Origin: Robertkochia solimangrovi
GTDB lineage: Bacteria > Bacteroidota > Bacteroidia > Flavobacteriales > Flavobacteriaceae
Assembly (NCBI RefSeq): GCF_007279655.1
Contig: NZ_QKWN01000013.1
Location: 62,001 to 126,000, forward strand
Reading direction: 5' to 3'
DNA: 64,000 bases
The translations under genes were made by a program, and so were the position numbers. Below are positions 9,464-18,688 of the stretch, piece by piece. How positions within the stretch are numbered: position 1 is the first letter of the stretch; each line of letters begins with the position of its first letter. The notes under the pieces are model-generated. The model was not told where the DNA came from. It searched no databases and was given only the letters and a program-made list of their open reading frames with translations.

Positions 9464-9814
9464 ATGGAATTTAAAAAACATATCCTTAAAGTTTTAATCT
9501 GGCTTCCTTCCCTAGTGATCTCTGTGTTCTATTTTAAGAATGCCGGTGAAAAGATATTGAATGCCGGAGTTCAGGATAAAGTGGTAAGTAACGAACTACT
9601 GATCATTATAACGGGAGTGATTCTTATGGTCGCTACCCTATTGTTCCTGATCAACAGGACCCTACTTTGGGGTACAGTCATTTTGTCTTTATACATGACG
9701 CTGATCGTAATCATCCATATTTATAAAGGTAAACCCTTTGAGGTCACCATACTGATCGTTATGGCAACTATTTTTGCTGCCTGGTTACGAAAACCAAAAT
9801 TATTTATTCCATAG
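9464..9814 (+). CDS. DoxX-like small integral membrane protein
   Basis: 116 residues with four predicted hydrophobic helices (about 8-25, 44-62, 67-87, 94-110). The first contains PSLVISVFYFKNAGEKILN, resembling the TM1 with G/K-rich end of DoxX-family proteins. It starts 20 bases after the ChaN-like gene, so it is probably in the same transcript. No enzymatic motif is visible. DoxX assignment is by topology and the TM1 pattern only. Confidence 0.6.
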   Translation: MEFKKHILKVLIWLPSLVISVFYFKNAGEKILNAGVQDKVVSNELLIIITGVILMVATLLFLINRTLLWGTVILSLYMTLIVIIHIYKGKPFEVTILIVMATIFAAWLRKPKLFIP

Positions 9815-10146
9815 GTGATCAACATGGTATTCTTTAAAGTCTGAAAAATATAGGAAGGTTACATAAATTCTTATAAAGTTTTATTAAAAATCTACTCAAA
9901 GCCTAATTTATCACACTTATATTCAGGAAAATTCCTATTTTTCCTACCAATTAATACACATTTCTACCACCTGATCTCAGGCATCCCATTTAGGTCTGAT
10001 TTTAACGGTTGTCTCTCCCCCCGGTGTATTGGAACATTAAAAATTTAAAGGATAAGATCCTTCAGGATCTGGGAAAGGGAACATCTTATAGTACCTCTCC
10101 AACCCAACATTAATAATTGATACCAACGAATATAACAGGTAGATTA
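9815..10146. other. Intergenic region without a gene
   Basis: No supported gene is seen in about 330 bases. A perfect six-base stem with a TTCA loop (AGATCC/GGATCT) lies at 10055-10070. An alternative outer pairing of ATAAGAT (10052-10058) with ATCTTAT (10083-10089) is possible. It could be a leader structure of the GspG-like gene; no known riboswitch was recognised. Confidence 0.3.
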
Positions 10147-10608
10147 ATGGACCTTATACTAAGCATACTAGTTGACATTGGAATCATTCGTGAAGAATAT
10201 CTCCACGACAAAAGAATTCGAAAAAAAGAACAGCAAGATGGTGTACCAAGAACCCTTGAAAGATATTTGTTCAGGCCTTCTTTATTGATATTTTTAGGTA
10301 CGTTGCTTTTCATTTCCATCTTAACCTCTGTATTTATGATCATTCAACACACTTATATTAATCCGGGAAAGACAGAACAGGAAATCCTTAAGATCGGTGG
10401 AGCTCTTGAAAAATGGAAGAATCATACCGGTCAATATCCCGAAAGTTTAAAGGAACTTATCGGTAACGGACCTATCAGACAAGGTTGGGAGGTAGATGCC
10501 TGGAACCACCCTTATCAATATACGCTATCGGATGACAGGGCGAATTTCAAACTGGTCTCCTCCGGCTCCGATGGTTTTTTTGGAACTAAGGATGATCTCA
10601 GTAATTGA
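10147..10608 (+). CDS. Membrane-anchored GspG-like (type II secretion pseudopilin fold) protein
   Basis: About 153 residues. A cytosolic N-terminus (about 1-45, rich in charged residues) is followed by one TM helix (about 47-70, LLIFLGTLLFISILTSVFMII). The C-terminal domain carries the calcium-site ending typical of GspG proteins (GWEVDAWNHPYQY, then GSDGFFGTKDDLSN). Unlike a true pseudopilin it has no GFTLxE prepilin peptidase site and a long segment before the helix, so it is not a standard pilus subunit. No other type II secretion genes are nearby. ATG 10147 preferred over an in-frame TTG at 10117. Confidence 0.72.
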   Translation: MDLILSILVDIGIIREEYLHDKRIRKKEQQDGVPRTLERYLFRPSLLIFLGTLLFISILTSVFMIIQHTYINPGKTEQEILKIGGALEKWKNHTGQYPESLKELIGNGPIRQGWEVDAWNHPYQYTLSDDRANFKLVSSGSDGFFGTKDDLSN

Positions 10609-10656
10609 TCCAATATTTAAACCTCACTACCGTTTAAAAAAACAGATACCGCCAAA

Positions 10657-11418
10657 ATGACAAGCCGATTAGCCGAAAGTATTCAATCACTATACAAGAT
10701 CTTTGAAAAATATCATCCTAATTCCAACATGAGCGGAAGTTCCAATTATGATGCGCTCAAGCTTTGGAATGAAGAGTTATTCTCAAAACCCCTGGCTAAA
10801 TTAAATGATGATGACCTCTCACGTTATGCAGGAAAGGCTATTACTACTTGGGGAGAACCGAACGACTATAAGCATTTCCTTCCACGTATCTTTGAATTAA
10901 CAGCAATCTACAGAACACCCTATGAAATCTGGATATCCTTCGATAAACTCGAACGAGCAGGATGGCTAAGCTGGCCGCAGGAAGAACAAGGTGTTATTTG
11001 TGAATTCATGCTCAGTCTCTGGGAAAATCTGATCAACGACGAAAGCGAAGCAGCCGCCTGGGTTTTTCAGGATTACTTTTCCGCTCTTGCAAATTTTTAC
11101 CCGGAGTTCGATGATCTTCTTGAAATATGGTCCCGATCAGTATCAAAATCGGCGATAAGCTACCTTGCAAATCTTGTGATCAATGAGCAAACCAAATTAT
11201 TTGACAGACAGAAAATAAGCGGTTTCCATGATAAAACTGAAAATGCTGAACACCTCATCTCCTGGTTAATTTCGGACACTATTCTCATGAAAGTACAAGA
11301 GAGTTTCTTTATTTTCGACGATGCAGCACTGGCCCAAAAAATATCATGGGCAGATCAGATCATTTCCTACCAACAAAAAAATTATAATTTAGCACCGGTA
11401 CAAGGTGATCAATTATGA
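10657..11418 (+). CDS. Conserved hypothetical protein upstream of DUF2071
   Basis: 253 residues, acidic, no signal or membrane segment, many aromatic residues (Trp/Tyr/Phe). No domain recognised. It looks like an all-alpha cytosolic protein. Its stop overlaps the next start by four bases (ATGA at 11415-11418), so translational coupling with the DUF2071 protein is likely. It follows the GspG-like gene after about 50 bases. Confidence 0.7.
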   Translation: MTSRLAESIQSLYKIFEKYHPNSNMSGSSNYDALKLWNEELFSKPLAKLNDDDLSRYAGKAITTWGEPNDYKHFLPRIFELTAIYRTPYEIWISFDKLERAGWLSWPQEEQGVICEFMLSLWENLINDESEAAAWVFQDYFSALANFYPEFDDLLEIWSRSVSKSAISYLANLVINEQTKLFDRQKISGFHDKTENAEHLISWLISDTILMKVQESFFIFDDAALAQKISWADQIISYQQKNYNLAPVQGDQL

Positions 11419-12134
11419 CCATAAAAAACCTACTCAAAAAAACCGACCACAGACCCTGGAAACTACCTGATCATGATTGGAAATTCTATCAGGAATGGAA
11501 CAACGCCATCTTTCTCCATTGGCAGGTAGAGATTTCTGCATTAAAGAAGTTTGTCCCCAACGATCTGGAAATCGACCTTTTCGAAGGTAAACCATGGGTT
11601 TCCATAGTTGCCTTTTCCATGGAAAACATACGTCCAAAAAATTTACCTGCCTTCTCACCGATTTCCAATTTCGACGAGATCAATATCCGAACCTATGTGA
11701 AAGCAAACGGAAAAACCGGAGTATATTTTTTAAGCATCGAAGGAGGTAAAAAGCTTTCCTGTAAAGTAGCAAAAGGGATCTCAGAACTGCCCTATCGTTA
11801 TTCCAGAATGCAAAGAACACCTTATACCTATCTTTCTTCAAACCCTGAATATAAAGACCAACTTAAAATTAACCATGACACAGGCATGGCTACTTCCAAC
11901 AAATCCGACCTGGACAAATGGCTAACAGAACGATACGCCTTATTTCAGGATACTGAAAAGTACATTAACGAATTTGAGATACACCATATAGAATGGCCAC
12001 TTCAACAAATTCAAATTTCCAAATTAGAGCTCCATTATCCCAGATTCAATGACCTTCTCTCCCAAAAGCCTGATAAAACTCATTTTTCAAAAGGAGTTCG
12101 AGTCCTCGCCTGGAATAAGACCCCATTACGGTAA
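11415..12134 (+). CDS. DUF2071 (YqjF-like) family protein
   Basis: 239 residues matching the DUF2071/YqjF pattern. The N-terminal part has FLHWQVEISALKKFVPNDLE and GKPWVSIVAFSM; the middle has FDEINIRTYVKANGKTGVYF and FLSIEGG. These proteins have an acetoacetate decarboxylase-like fold and unknown biochemistry. Cytosolic, no signal. Overlaps the preceding hypothetical gene by four bases. Length is normal. Confidence 0.85.
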   Translation: MTIKNLLKKTDHRPWKLPDHDWKFYQEWNNAIFLHWQVEISALKKFVPNDLEIDLFEGKPWVSIVAFSMENIRPKNLPAFSPISNFDEINIRTYVKANGKTGVYFLSIEGGKKLSCKVAKGISELPYRYSRMQRTPYTYLSSNPEYKDQLKINHDTGMATSNKSDLDKWLTERYALFQDTEKYINEFEIHHIEWPLQQIQISKLELHYPRFNDLLSQKPDKTHFSKGVRVLAWNKTPLR

Positions 12135-12188
12135 AAATCCAAATCATGAAAATATACCGATCTGTACATGTAACCAGAAATAATGGAG

Positions 12189-12560
12189 AATGAAGAATTG
12201 AGAATTGAATTTTAATTTACAATTTAGTATCTCCTCGTTTGACCCCTGCCTTAAAGGAAGACGAGGGGGCTATTGAGTGACCATTTCAGTTCCAATTCCC
12301 ACCCTTTAGGGATGGGGCAAGGAATTGGAGGGGAAATAGAATTGAGAATTGAAAAATTGAAAAATTGAGAATTGAGAATTATAATTTACCACTTACAATT
12401 TCGTGTCCCCTCGTTTGACCCCTGCCCTAAAGGGAGACGAGGGGGCTATTGAGTGACCATTTCAGTTCCAATTCCCACCCTTTAGGGATGGGGCAAGGAA
12501 TTGGAGGGAAATAGAATTGAGAATTGAAGAATTGAGAATTGAGAATTGAGAATTAAAATT
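12189..12560. repeat. Duplicated intergenic repeat with GAATTGA tracts and two nested palindromes
   Basis: Two nearly identical copies of a roughly 110-base unit, about 12233-12350 and 12409-12525, 176 bases apart. Each copy holds two inverted repeats: CCTCGT pairing with ACGAGG around a TTTAAGG-type core, and CCAATTCC pairing with GGAATTGG around a CCC-TTTAGGG-GGGG core. Between and around them run short GAATTGA repeats followed by AT-rich stretches ending in TTTACAATTT. The few differences between copies keep the first stem paired. It is non-coding and probably a dispersed repeat family of this genome. Confidence 0.8.
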
Positions 12561-12738
12561 TACACTTAATACTCGGTACTCGCTCTTCACTCTCAAACTC
12601 ATTCCACTAAATCAGTTGCATAACAAATCCTTTTTAGTTTTCGCTTTGTAAATGGAATTAGCTATTTTCACTATATATCAGGGAATATTCCTACGATTTA
12701 GTGACCTGTTCCAATATTGATCTAACATCAATAACGAA

Positions 12739-13326
12739 ATGCTGAAGAAAATCGCCACGCTTATACTCATACTCCTGATCGGACCAGTTTTAGGTTCGGT
12801 ATTCGGTATTGCTCATGACCAGATTACTTATACCATATCTGAAGAATACTATACCAAATTCAAATTCTTTCAATTCGGACTTATGAATTGGGGTTGGGGA
12901 GTGAATGTGGGGAGCGGGAAGGCGCCGGAGATCATACTGGAAAACCCGAGATCAGGAGTTATGGTAGTAGGAATTCTGGCTACCTGGTGGGTGGGATTTA
13001 TCATAAGCATATTACTGGGCGTGATCGGTTTGATCCATAAAACTGCAAAAGATATGTTTCGGGTCACCTTAAAAGCCATGATCTGGAATATAGTATTTGC
13101 TCTGCTTACCGGGCTATTCGGACTAGTGTACGGTAAATTTTTCCTTTCTTATACTCCTTCACTTTGGTTTCTCCCCGATAATATAAAAGATAGGACCGCA
13201 TTTGAGATGGTTGGATCCATGCATACCTTTAGCTATTTGGGAGGATTTTTAGGATTATTGTTCGGAATCGGATACAGTCTTAGAGAGCGATGGAAGGCTA
13301 ACAATATTGAAACACAAAAAGTCTGA
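12739..13326 (+). CDS. Conserved integral membrane protein
   Basis: 195 residues. An N-terminal hydrophobic helix (about 4-25) is followed by a soluble loop with ISEEYYTKFKFFQFG and three further helices (about 70-95, 110-135, 160-180). No enzyme motif. Family not recognised by name; the loop motif and glycine-rich helices suggest a conserved bacterial membrane protein. It stands alone, about 55 bases before the esterase gene. Confidence 0.65.
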   Translation: MLKKIATLILILLIGPVLGSVFGIAHDQITYTISEEYYTKFKFFQFGLMNWGWGVNVGSGKAPEIILENPRSGVMVVGILATWWVGFIISILLGVIGLIHKTAKDMFRVTLKAMIWNIVFALLTGLFGLVYGKFFLSYTPSLWFLPDNIKDRTAFEMVGSMHTFSYLGGFLGLLFGIGYSLRERWKANNIETQKV

Positions 13327-13382
13327 ATTTATATAGCAGCTTTGATCGTATATTCGTAGGGTATAACCTGTACCCTTTTGAT

Positions 13383-14216
13383 ATGAAAAAGCATTTTCTC
13401 ACATTCCTGATATTCATCATTTCAGTTTCCCTGAAGGCTTCCACCGTTGATACCCTCACCGTATATAGCGCGTCCATGCAGAAAGAGATCAAATGTGTGG
13501 TCATTAAACCTGATTCCTATGCCAAAGGGGACCAACAGTATCCCGTGGTATATCTGTTACATGGTTATAGTGACAACTATGCTTTTTGGGTTAAGGAAGT
13601 ACCCGAGATCAAAAAGTATGCAGACGACTTTCAGATGATCCTGGTATGCCCGGATGGCGGTTACAACAGCTGGTACTATGACAGTCCGGTAAAGAAGAGT
13701 AGTCGTTTTGAAACACATATAACCCGTGAAATATTACCTTATGTGGATACACATTATCGGACTCAGCCTGACCGTAAACACCGTGGAATCACCGGACTCA
13801 GCATGGGAGGTCATGGTGCCTTATATCTGGCTTTGCGCCATACCGATCTTTTCGGGGCTGCGGGAAGTACCAGTGGCGGAGTAGATATCAAACCCTTCAA
13901 AAAACATTGGGAACTGACAGAACAAGTGGGTGACAGTATACAACAAAAGGATAATTGGGAAAAAATGTCCGTTATCAATATGATCGACGAATATCCAACA
14001 CGACAATTATCACTTATAATAGATTGTGGTACCGACGATTTCTTCTATACCGTCAACAAAAATTTACATGAAAAGCTACTGCAACAGGAAGTACCTCATG
14101 ACTATACAGAACGCCCGGGCGGACATACCCTGGAGTATTGGCAGAATTCTATAGGATATCAATTGTTGTTCTTCTTCAAATTTTTTGAAGCCCCAAATAC
14201 GTTTGACAAAGGTTAA
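13383..14216 (+). CDS. Exported alpha/beta-hydrolase esterase (putative esterase family, PF00756-like)
   Basis: 277 residues with a cleavable signal peptide (MKKHFLTFLIFIISVSLKAS). The fold markers are PVVYLLHGYSDN (oxyanion region), the nucleophile elbow GLSMGG with Ser140, an acid at CGTDDFF and the catalytic His in PGGHTLEYW. Related enzymes hydrolyse acyl esters such as tributyrin or feruloyl/acetylated sugars. Likely periplasmic. All three catalytic residues are intact, unlike the paralogue at 39038. Confidence 0.87.
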   Translation: MKKHFLTFLIFIISVSLKASTVDTLTVYSASMQKEIKCVVIKPDSYAKGDQQYPVVYLLHGYSDNYAFWVKEVPEIKKYADDFQMILVCPDGGYNSWYYDSPVKKSSRFETHITREILPYVDTHYRTQPDRKHRGITGLSMGGHGALYLALRHTDLFGAAGSTSGGVDIKPFKKHWELTEQVGDSIQQKDNWEKMSVINMIDEYPTRQLSLIIDCGTDDFFYTVNKNLHEKLLQQEVPHDYTERPGGHTLEYWQNSIGYQLLFFFKFFEAPNTFDKG

Positions 14217-14313
14217 GCATTCTCCGATTATCACAGATAATACTTAATTAAGTAACTTTATTCGCTCCAAACATCCAACGGAAAATAAATTTTTGAAAGT
14301 TAGCAGGTATGAT

Positions 14314-15069
14314 ATGAGTAAGGAATACGAATACAGGAACAAAAAACCGGATTCAAGACTTGCTGACTTGGTTGAAAGTTTCTGGATGTTACGATTACCT
14401 ACCGATCATGATAAAGAGATCGTGGTATTACCCGACGGACGTATCGATTTATTCTTTACGATATCCGCAACACAAACATTTCATATCACCCTATCAGGGC
14501 TGGAAACACATGCCGATCAGGTAACACTGGAAGCCGGAACACTAATGTTTGCCATTAGTTTTAAATTACTCGCCACTGAATATATACTTGAAAATACCGT
14601 TTCCAACATTCTTGATTATGCAAAATATCTACCGGATGACTATTGGGGATTTGAAGAGGCAGACCTTGACGATTTCGATCTTTTTTGTAGCAAGGCTGAA
14701 GCCAGATTACTAACACTGCTTCCCTCTGAGATCGACCCCAGGAAACAAAAACTTTTTGAAAACATCTATTCCTCCGATGGTGCACTAACAGTTCAGGAAT
14801 TATCCGAAAAGGCATTTTGGAGTAGCCGACAGATCAATCGCTATTTCAATAAACAATTCGGCATTTCTCTGAAATCTTATTGTAATATCCTTCGTTTCCG
14901 GGCGTCATTTCATCATATCAGGGAAGGCAAATTATTTCCTTCCGAGAATTTTACCGATCAGTCCCACTTTATCAGAGAAGTAAAAAAACTTTCAGGCGTA
15001 TCCCCGAAGGAACTCAGTAAAAATAAAAACGACCGATTTATACAATTTTCTTTCTCCGATCCGGAATAG
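14314..15069 (+). CDS. AraC family regulator adjacent to TetX-like gene
   Basis: About 251 residues. The N-terminal part resembles the DUF6597-type domain (VESFWML near residue 25, VVLPDGRIDLFF), and the C-terminal part is an AraC HTH with DQSHFIREVKKLSGVSPKEL. ATG at 14314 preferred over TTG at 14293. Only 25 bases separate its stop from the TetX-like gene on the same strand, so it probably controls that gene. The promoter -7 box of the next gene overlaps this gene's stop codon. Confidence 0.85.
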   Translation: MSKEYEYRNKKPDSRLADLVESFWMLRLPTDHDKEIVVLPDGRIDLFFTISATQTFHITLSGLETHADQVTLEAGTLMFAISFKLLATEYILENTVSNILDYAKYLPDDYWGFEEADLDDFDLFCSKAEARLLTLLPSEIDPRKQKLFENIYSSDGALTVQELSEKAFWSSRQINRYFNKQFGISLKSYCNILRFRASFHHIREGKLFPSENFTDQSHFIREVKKLSGVSPKELSKNKNDRFIQFSFSDPE

Positions 15070-15093
15070 TTTTGTCTCGATAAAAAATATCGA
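15067..15093 (+). promoter_or_regulatory. Promoter -7 box and perfect palindrome before the TetX-like gene
   Basis: TAGTTTTG at 15067-15074 fits the TAnnTTTG -7 consensus and overlaps the stop codon of the AraC gene. It is followed at 15077-15093 by a perfect inverted repeat TCGATA-N5-TATCGA ending one base before the ATG at 15095. No TTG -33 box is seen at normal spacing. The palindrome would cover the transcription start, so it could be an operator or a leader hairpin hiding the start codon. Confidence 0.5.
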
Positions 15094-15094
15094 A

Positions 15095-16270
15095 ATGAAA
15101 TTAAAAGATAAAAAGATCGCCATTGTTGGTGGAGGACCCGGCGGACTTACCCTGGCGAGAATTTTACAACTGCGGGGGGTTGACGTAAAAGTTTATGAAA
15201 GAGATGTTGATCAAACTGTTCGGGTACAGGGCTCCCCACTGGATCTGCATGAGGAGTCCGGATTAAAAGCCCTATTAAAGGCAGGCCTCCTTGCCGAATT
15301 CCGTAAAAGCTTTTTACCCGGAGCCGACAGAAAAAAAATCGTTGACCCACAGGGAATCGTATACTTCAGTGACCATGAGAGTAAGCAAGAGGAAAATTTT
15401 GGAAATGCCGGTTTTCGACCGGAGATCGACCGCGGCACATTGAGACAACTACTATTAACTTCATTGAGACCCGGTACCTTACAATGGGATCGTCATTTTG
15501 TGACAATGGAGAAACACCACTCGGGATGGATGCTGCATTTTAAAAACAGTGTTATTGAATACGCTGACATTGTAGTCGCTGCCGACGGTGCAAATTCAAA
15601 GATTCGTCCGTATATTACAGAAATCAAACCTTTCTACACAGGAATAACCATGCTGGAAGGTACTGTAGCCAACGCTAGTCGGAAGGTGCCCCAGGTACAT
15701 ACATTAGTCAATGGCGGTAAGATCATGGCTTTTGGTAATGAAAAGAATCTTTTGATGGGACAAAAAGGGAAGGAAGAACTCGGATTCTATGCCAGTTTTA
15801 AGGCCGAAGAAAGTTGGGCAGTACAAAGTCAGCTCGACTTTGGTGACAATCATAAGGTGCTGGAATGGTTCAGAAATACGTTTTATGAATGGTCAGAATT
15901 CTGGAATGAATTGTTTGAGAACGCCAGTGTTGCCTTCGTACCTCGGCCGATATATTGCATGCCGTTAGGCCAAAATTGGGAATCACAAGCCAACCTGACA
16001 ATAATCGGAGATGCCGCTCATGTGATGCCACCATTTGCAGGTGAAGGGGTGAACATGGCAATGCTCGATGCTTTAGAATTAGCGGAGAACCTGCTTTCCG
16101 ATAATTACCAAACGATCTCAGATGCCATCAAATCCTTTGAGATCAACATGAGAAAAAGAGCGACCAAAGCCGCTAAGGAATCACTGGAAAACGGAGAAAC
16201 CATGCATGCAGAAAATGCCCTTGAGAACATACTAAACTTCTTTGAAGGACATATAAAAATAAATCAATAA
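15095..16270 (+). CDS. TetX-like FAD-dependent monooxygenase
   Basis: 391 residues, class A flavoprotein monooxygenase with the overall layout of TetX. The FAD Rossmann motif is VGGGPGG (residues 11-17), with Glu ending strand 2 in VYERD. Next come GSPLDLHEESG, EIDRGTLRQLLL, the ADGANSKIR segment and the second FAD motif GDAAHVMPPFAGEGVN. It aligns by eye with TetX throughout, for example the GTLDLH and WDRK equivalents. Positions corresponding to tetracycline-contacting TetX residues differ: Q192, R213 and H234 appear as Glu, Lys and Gly. Tetracycline inactivation is therefore doubtful. Own promoter visible; regulator immediately upstream. An oxygenase for another aromatic or antibiotic is equally likely. 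Confidence 0.85.
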   Translation: MKLKDKKIAIVGGGPGGLTLARILQLRGVDVKVYERDVDQTVRVQGSPLDLHEESGLKALLKAGLLAEFRKSFLPGADRKKIVDPQGIVYFSDHESKQEENFGNAGFRPEIDRGTLRQLLLTSLRPGTLQWDRHFVTMEKHHSGWMLHFKNSVIEYADIVVAADGANSKIRPYITEIKPFYTGITMLEGTVANASRKVPQVHTLVNGGKIMAFGNEKNLLMGQKGKEELGFYASFKAEESWAVQSQLDFGDNHKVLEWFRNTFYEWSEFWNELFENASVAFVPRPIYCMPLGQNWESQANLTIIGDAAHVMPPFAGEGVNMAMLDALELAENLLSDNYQTISDAIKSFEINMRKRATKAAKESLENGETMHAENALENILNFFEGHIKINQ

Positions 16271-16382
16271 TAAAACTTACCATTACTAATTACACTATTA
16301 ATACTAAACATTGCTTTAATTTTCTCTCACAATTTATTAACTTATTAGTCTGATTTATAGAGTACCGAAACGAACAAGGTAT

Positions 16383-18524
16383 ATGGTTCTAAAAACATTA
16401 AAATACATTTTTCTTGTTTTTACATTTGTATGTATCACCGAATCATGTAATCAAAATGATTCACTTGCGTCCACCGAACCTGAAATACTAGCGGAACAAG
16501 TAACCATCTATCGTGACTCTTATGGAATTCCGCATATTTTTGGAGATACCGATGAAGCGATGATGTTTGGTTATGCTTATGCTAGGGCTGAAGATGATTA
16601 TGAACGTATCGAAGATGTTTTCATCAATATGACTGGGCATAGAAGTAAGTACAATTCAGATAGTAGTCTTGCCGATGATATCCTGATCCGTGCCTTCGAG
16701 ATACCTCGGATCGCCAAAGAACAGTATAATGCAATGGATCCGGATTTACAAAGCTTGTGTAATGCCTATGTTGCAGGTTTGAAATATTATTTACAAAAAC
16801 ACCCGAGTCAGAAACGAAAGGGATTTGAAAATATAGAACCCTGGATGGTCCTGACCACCCAAAAAGGCTGGTGGACATGGATGCTAACACAGCAGTCTGA
16901 CTGGAATGAGATCATTAGGCAGCAATACACCACGTACACTAAAAATAGTGAGGTACACGGCTCCAATGCTTGGGCCATCAGTGGAAAGAGGACTAATAAA
17001 GGAAATCCCATGTTGCTGATAAATCCGCACATGGGGGCGAATGAGTTTGAATATGAAGTACACCTCAACAGCAAGGAAGGTATGAACTTTTATGGCGGTG
17101 CGGCCTGGGGAAGTGACTTTTTTCCTGTTGACGGATTCAATGAGTTTCTTGGCTGGGCCCAGACCACGAATTGGCCTGATATTGTGGACACCTATAAACT
17201 CGACTTTGATCATCCTTCCGACACTTTGAAATACAGGTTCGGAAAAGAATATCTGAAAGCCGAAACCTGGTCTGAAATATTACAGGTAAAAACTAAAGGA
17301 GCACTCAAAGAACAAAAAGTTACTTTCTTAAAATCTGTTCATGGTCCGATATTAAGAGATAGTTCAGGAACATATTTCAGTTATCGCATACCCGCCATAG
17401 AACATGGAAATCTTATCGAACAATTTTATGCCATGTGTACGGCTACCAGTTTTACGGAATGGAAAAACGCAGTTGGATCACTGGCTCTCCCATATGAAAA
17501 CCTGATCTATACAGACAGAACCGATACGATATTTTATCTCTACAACGCCAGAATCCCAAAACGCAATGAAAATACTGATTGGGAACAAACTTTGAACGGT
17601 TCTGACCCGAAACTTTTGTGGAACACATATCATAAACTGGAAGAATTACCTCAGGTTCTGAATCCTGCTGATGGCTTTGTTCAGAACTGTAATTCCTCAC
17701 CCTTTACCACGGGTTTCACAGATAACCCGGACTCCTTGAACTATCCTTCATACATGATCCTTCCTTCCTTCTTAATGAATGTTCGCGCTGAACGTTCAAA
17801 AGAAATTCTGAATACCACAGCTAACCTAACTTTAGATGATCTTGAAAATTTAGCCTTCGACACCTATATGCATACTGCTGAAACTTATTTACCGGCAATT
17901 TTCCGTCAAATGGACAGCCTGACCAAGGCAAACCCTTCCATGTATTATAAATTAAAAGAACCTATCGATAGCCTAAAAGCCTGGAATCGTTATAGCCACC
18001 GCGAATCGGTGGCCACCACATTATATACGCAAATGATGGATATTCCCATAGAACAGGGAATTAAACAGATCGATGGAAAAATTTTAATAAATGCATTGAA
18101 CACCGTGATCGACAAATTAAATACGCAATTTGAAACATGGAAAATTCCATGGAAAGAAATAGCCAGACATCAGCGATCAAAAGAAAACAGCTATTGGGTT
18201 GATAAAACCCAGATCAGTTATTCTACCGATGGAAACAGAGGTATGTATGGCACCATCTTCAGAATGGATCTCCCCTATTATATTAATGACTTTAAAAGAA
18301 GAGTAACGCTGGGAAATTCACTGGTCATGGTTGTTGAGTTCACCTCTGACGGACCTAATGCCAGATCTGTACTAAACTATGGAGAAAGCAGCCACCCGGA
18401 TTCTCCACATTATAATGACCAGTCTGAAATGTTTGCAAACGGACGCCTTAAGCCTGTACTGTTCAAGTTTGAAGATATTGAAAAGAATGCTGAAGCCATC
18501 TATCATCCGGGAGAAGAAGAATAA
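16383..18524 (+). CDS. Penicillin acylase family lipoprotein (Ntn-hydrolase)
   Basis: 713 residues. Lipoprotein signal with lipobox TESC (Cys22). The precursor shows the penicillin amidase layout: alpha-subunit part beginning VTIYRDSYGIPHIFGDT with GYAYARAEDD, then the processing site EVHGSNAWAISG, where the Ser becomes the N-terminal nucleophile of the beta chain, then NKGNPMLLINPHMG and a C-terminal region ending near NYGESSHPDSPHYNDQSEMF. Members cleave acyl amides such as penicillins and acyl-homoserine lactones. Substrate cannot be assigned here; membrane-tethered periplasmic location is inferred. Confidence 0.9.
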   Translation: MVLKTLKYIFLVFTFVCITESCNQNDSLASTEPEILAEQVTIYRDSYGIPHIFGDTDEAMMFGYAYARAEDDYERIEDVFINMTGHRSKYNSDSSLADDILIRAFEIPRIAKEQYNAMDPDLQSLCNAYVAGLKYYLQKHPSQKRKGFENIEPWMVLTTQKGWWTWMLTQQSDWNEIIRQQYTTYTKNSEVHGSNAWAISGKRTNKGNPMLLINPHMGANEFEYEVHLNSKEGMNFYGGAAWGSDFFPVDGFNEFLGWAQTTNWPDIVDTYKLDFDHPSDTLKYRFGKEYLKAETWSEILQVKTKGALKEQKVTFLKSVHGPILRDSSGTYFSYRIPAIEHGNLIEQFYAMCTATSFTEWKNAVGSLALPYENLIYTDRTDTIFYLYNARIPKRNENTDWEQTLNGSDPKLLWNTYHKLEELPQVLNPADGFVQNCNSSPFTTGFTDNPDSLNYPSYMILPSFLMNVRAERSKEILNTTANLTLDDLENLAFDTYMHTAETYLPAIFRQMDSLTKANPSMYYKLKEPIDSLKAWNRYSHRESVATTLYTQMMDIPIEQGIKQIDGKILINALNTVIDKLNTQFETWKIPWKEIARHQRSKENSYWVDKTQISYSTDGNRGMYGTIFRMDLPYYINDFKRRVTLGNSLVMVVEFTSDGPNARSVLNYGESSHPDSPHYNDQSEMFANGRLKPVLFKFEDIEKNAEAIYHPGEEE

Positions 18525-18688
18525 TAGCCTTACATTTTCATCTGCCCATATATAAAACCATGAATACATAATTTTTTTCTATTGGTTTTTAAATATTCCT
18601 GAGTATCATTATATTGAAGATTACTTTTGAAGATATGTATAATCTTTTATCGCCTGTTTAACTTCTCAATGAACCAATCCAAACCTCT

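Noticed and set aside
12233-12525. CRISPR-like reading of the duplicated intergenic unit
   Set aside because: Only two long copies with internal dyads and no regular short spacers or cas genes.
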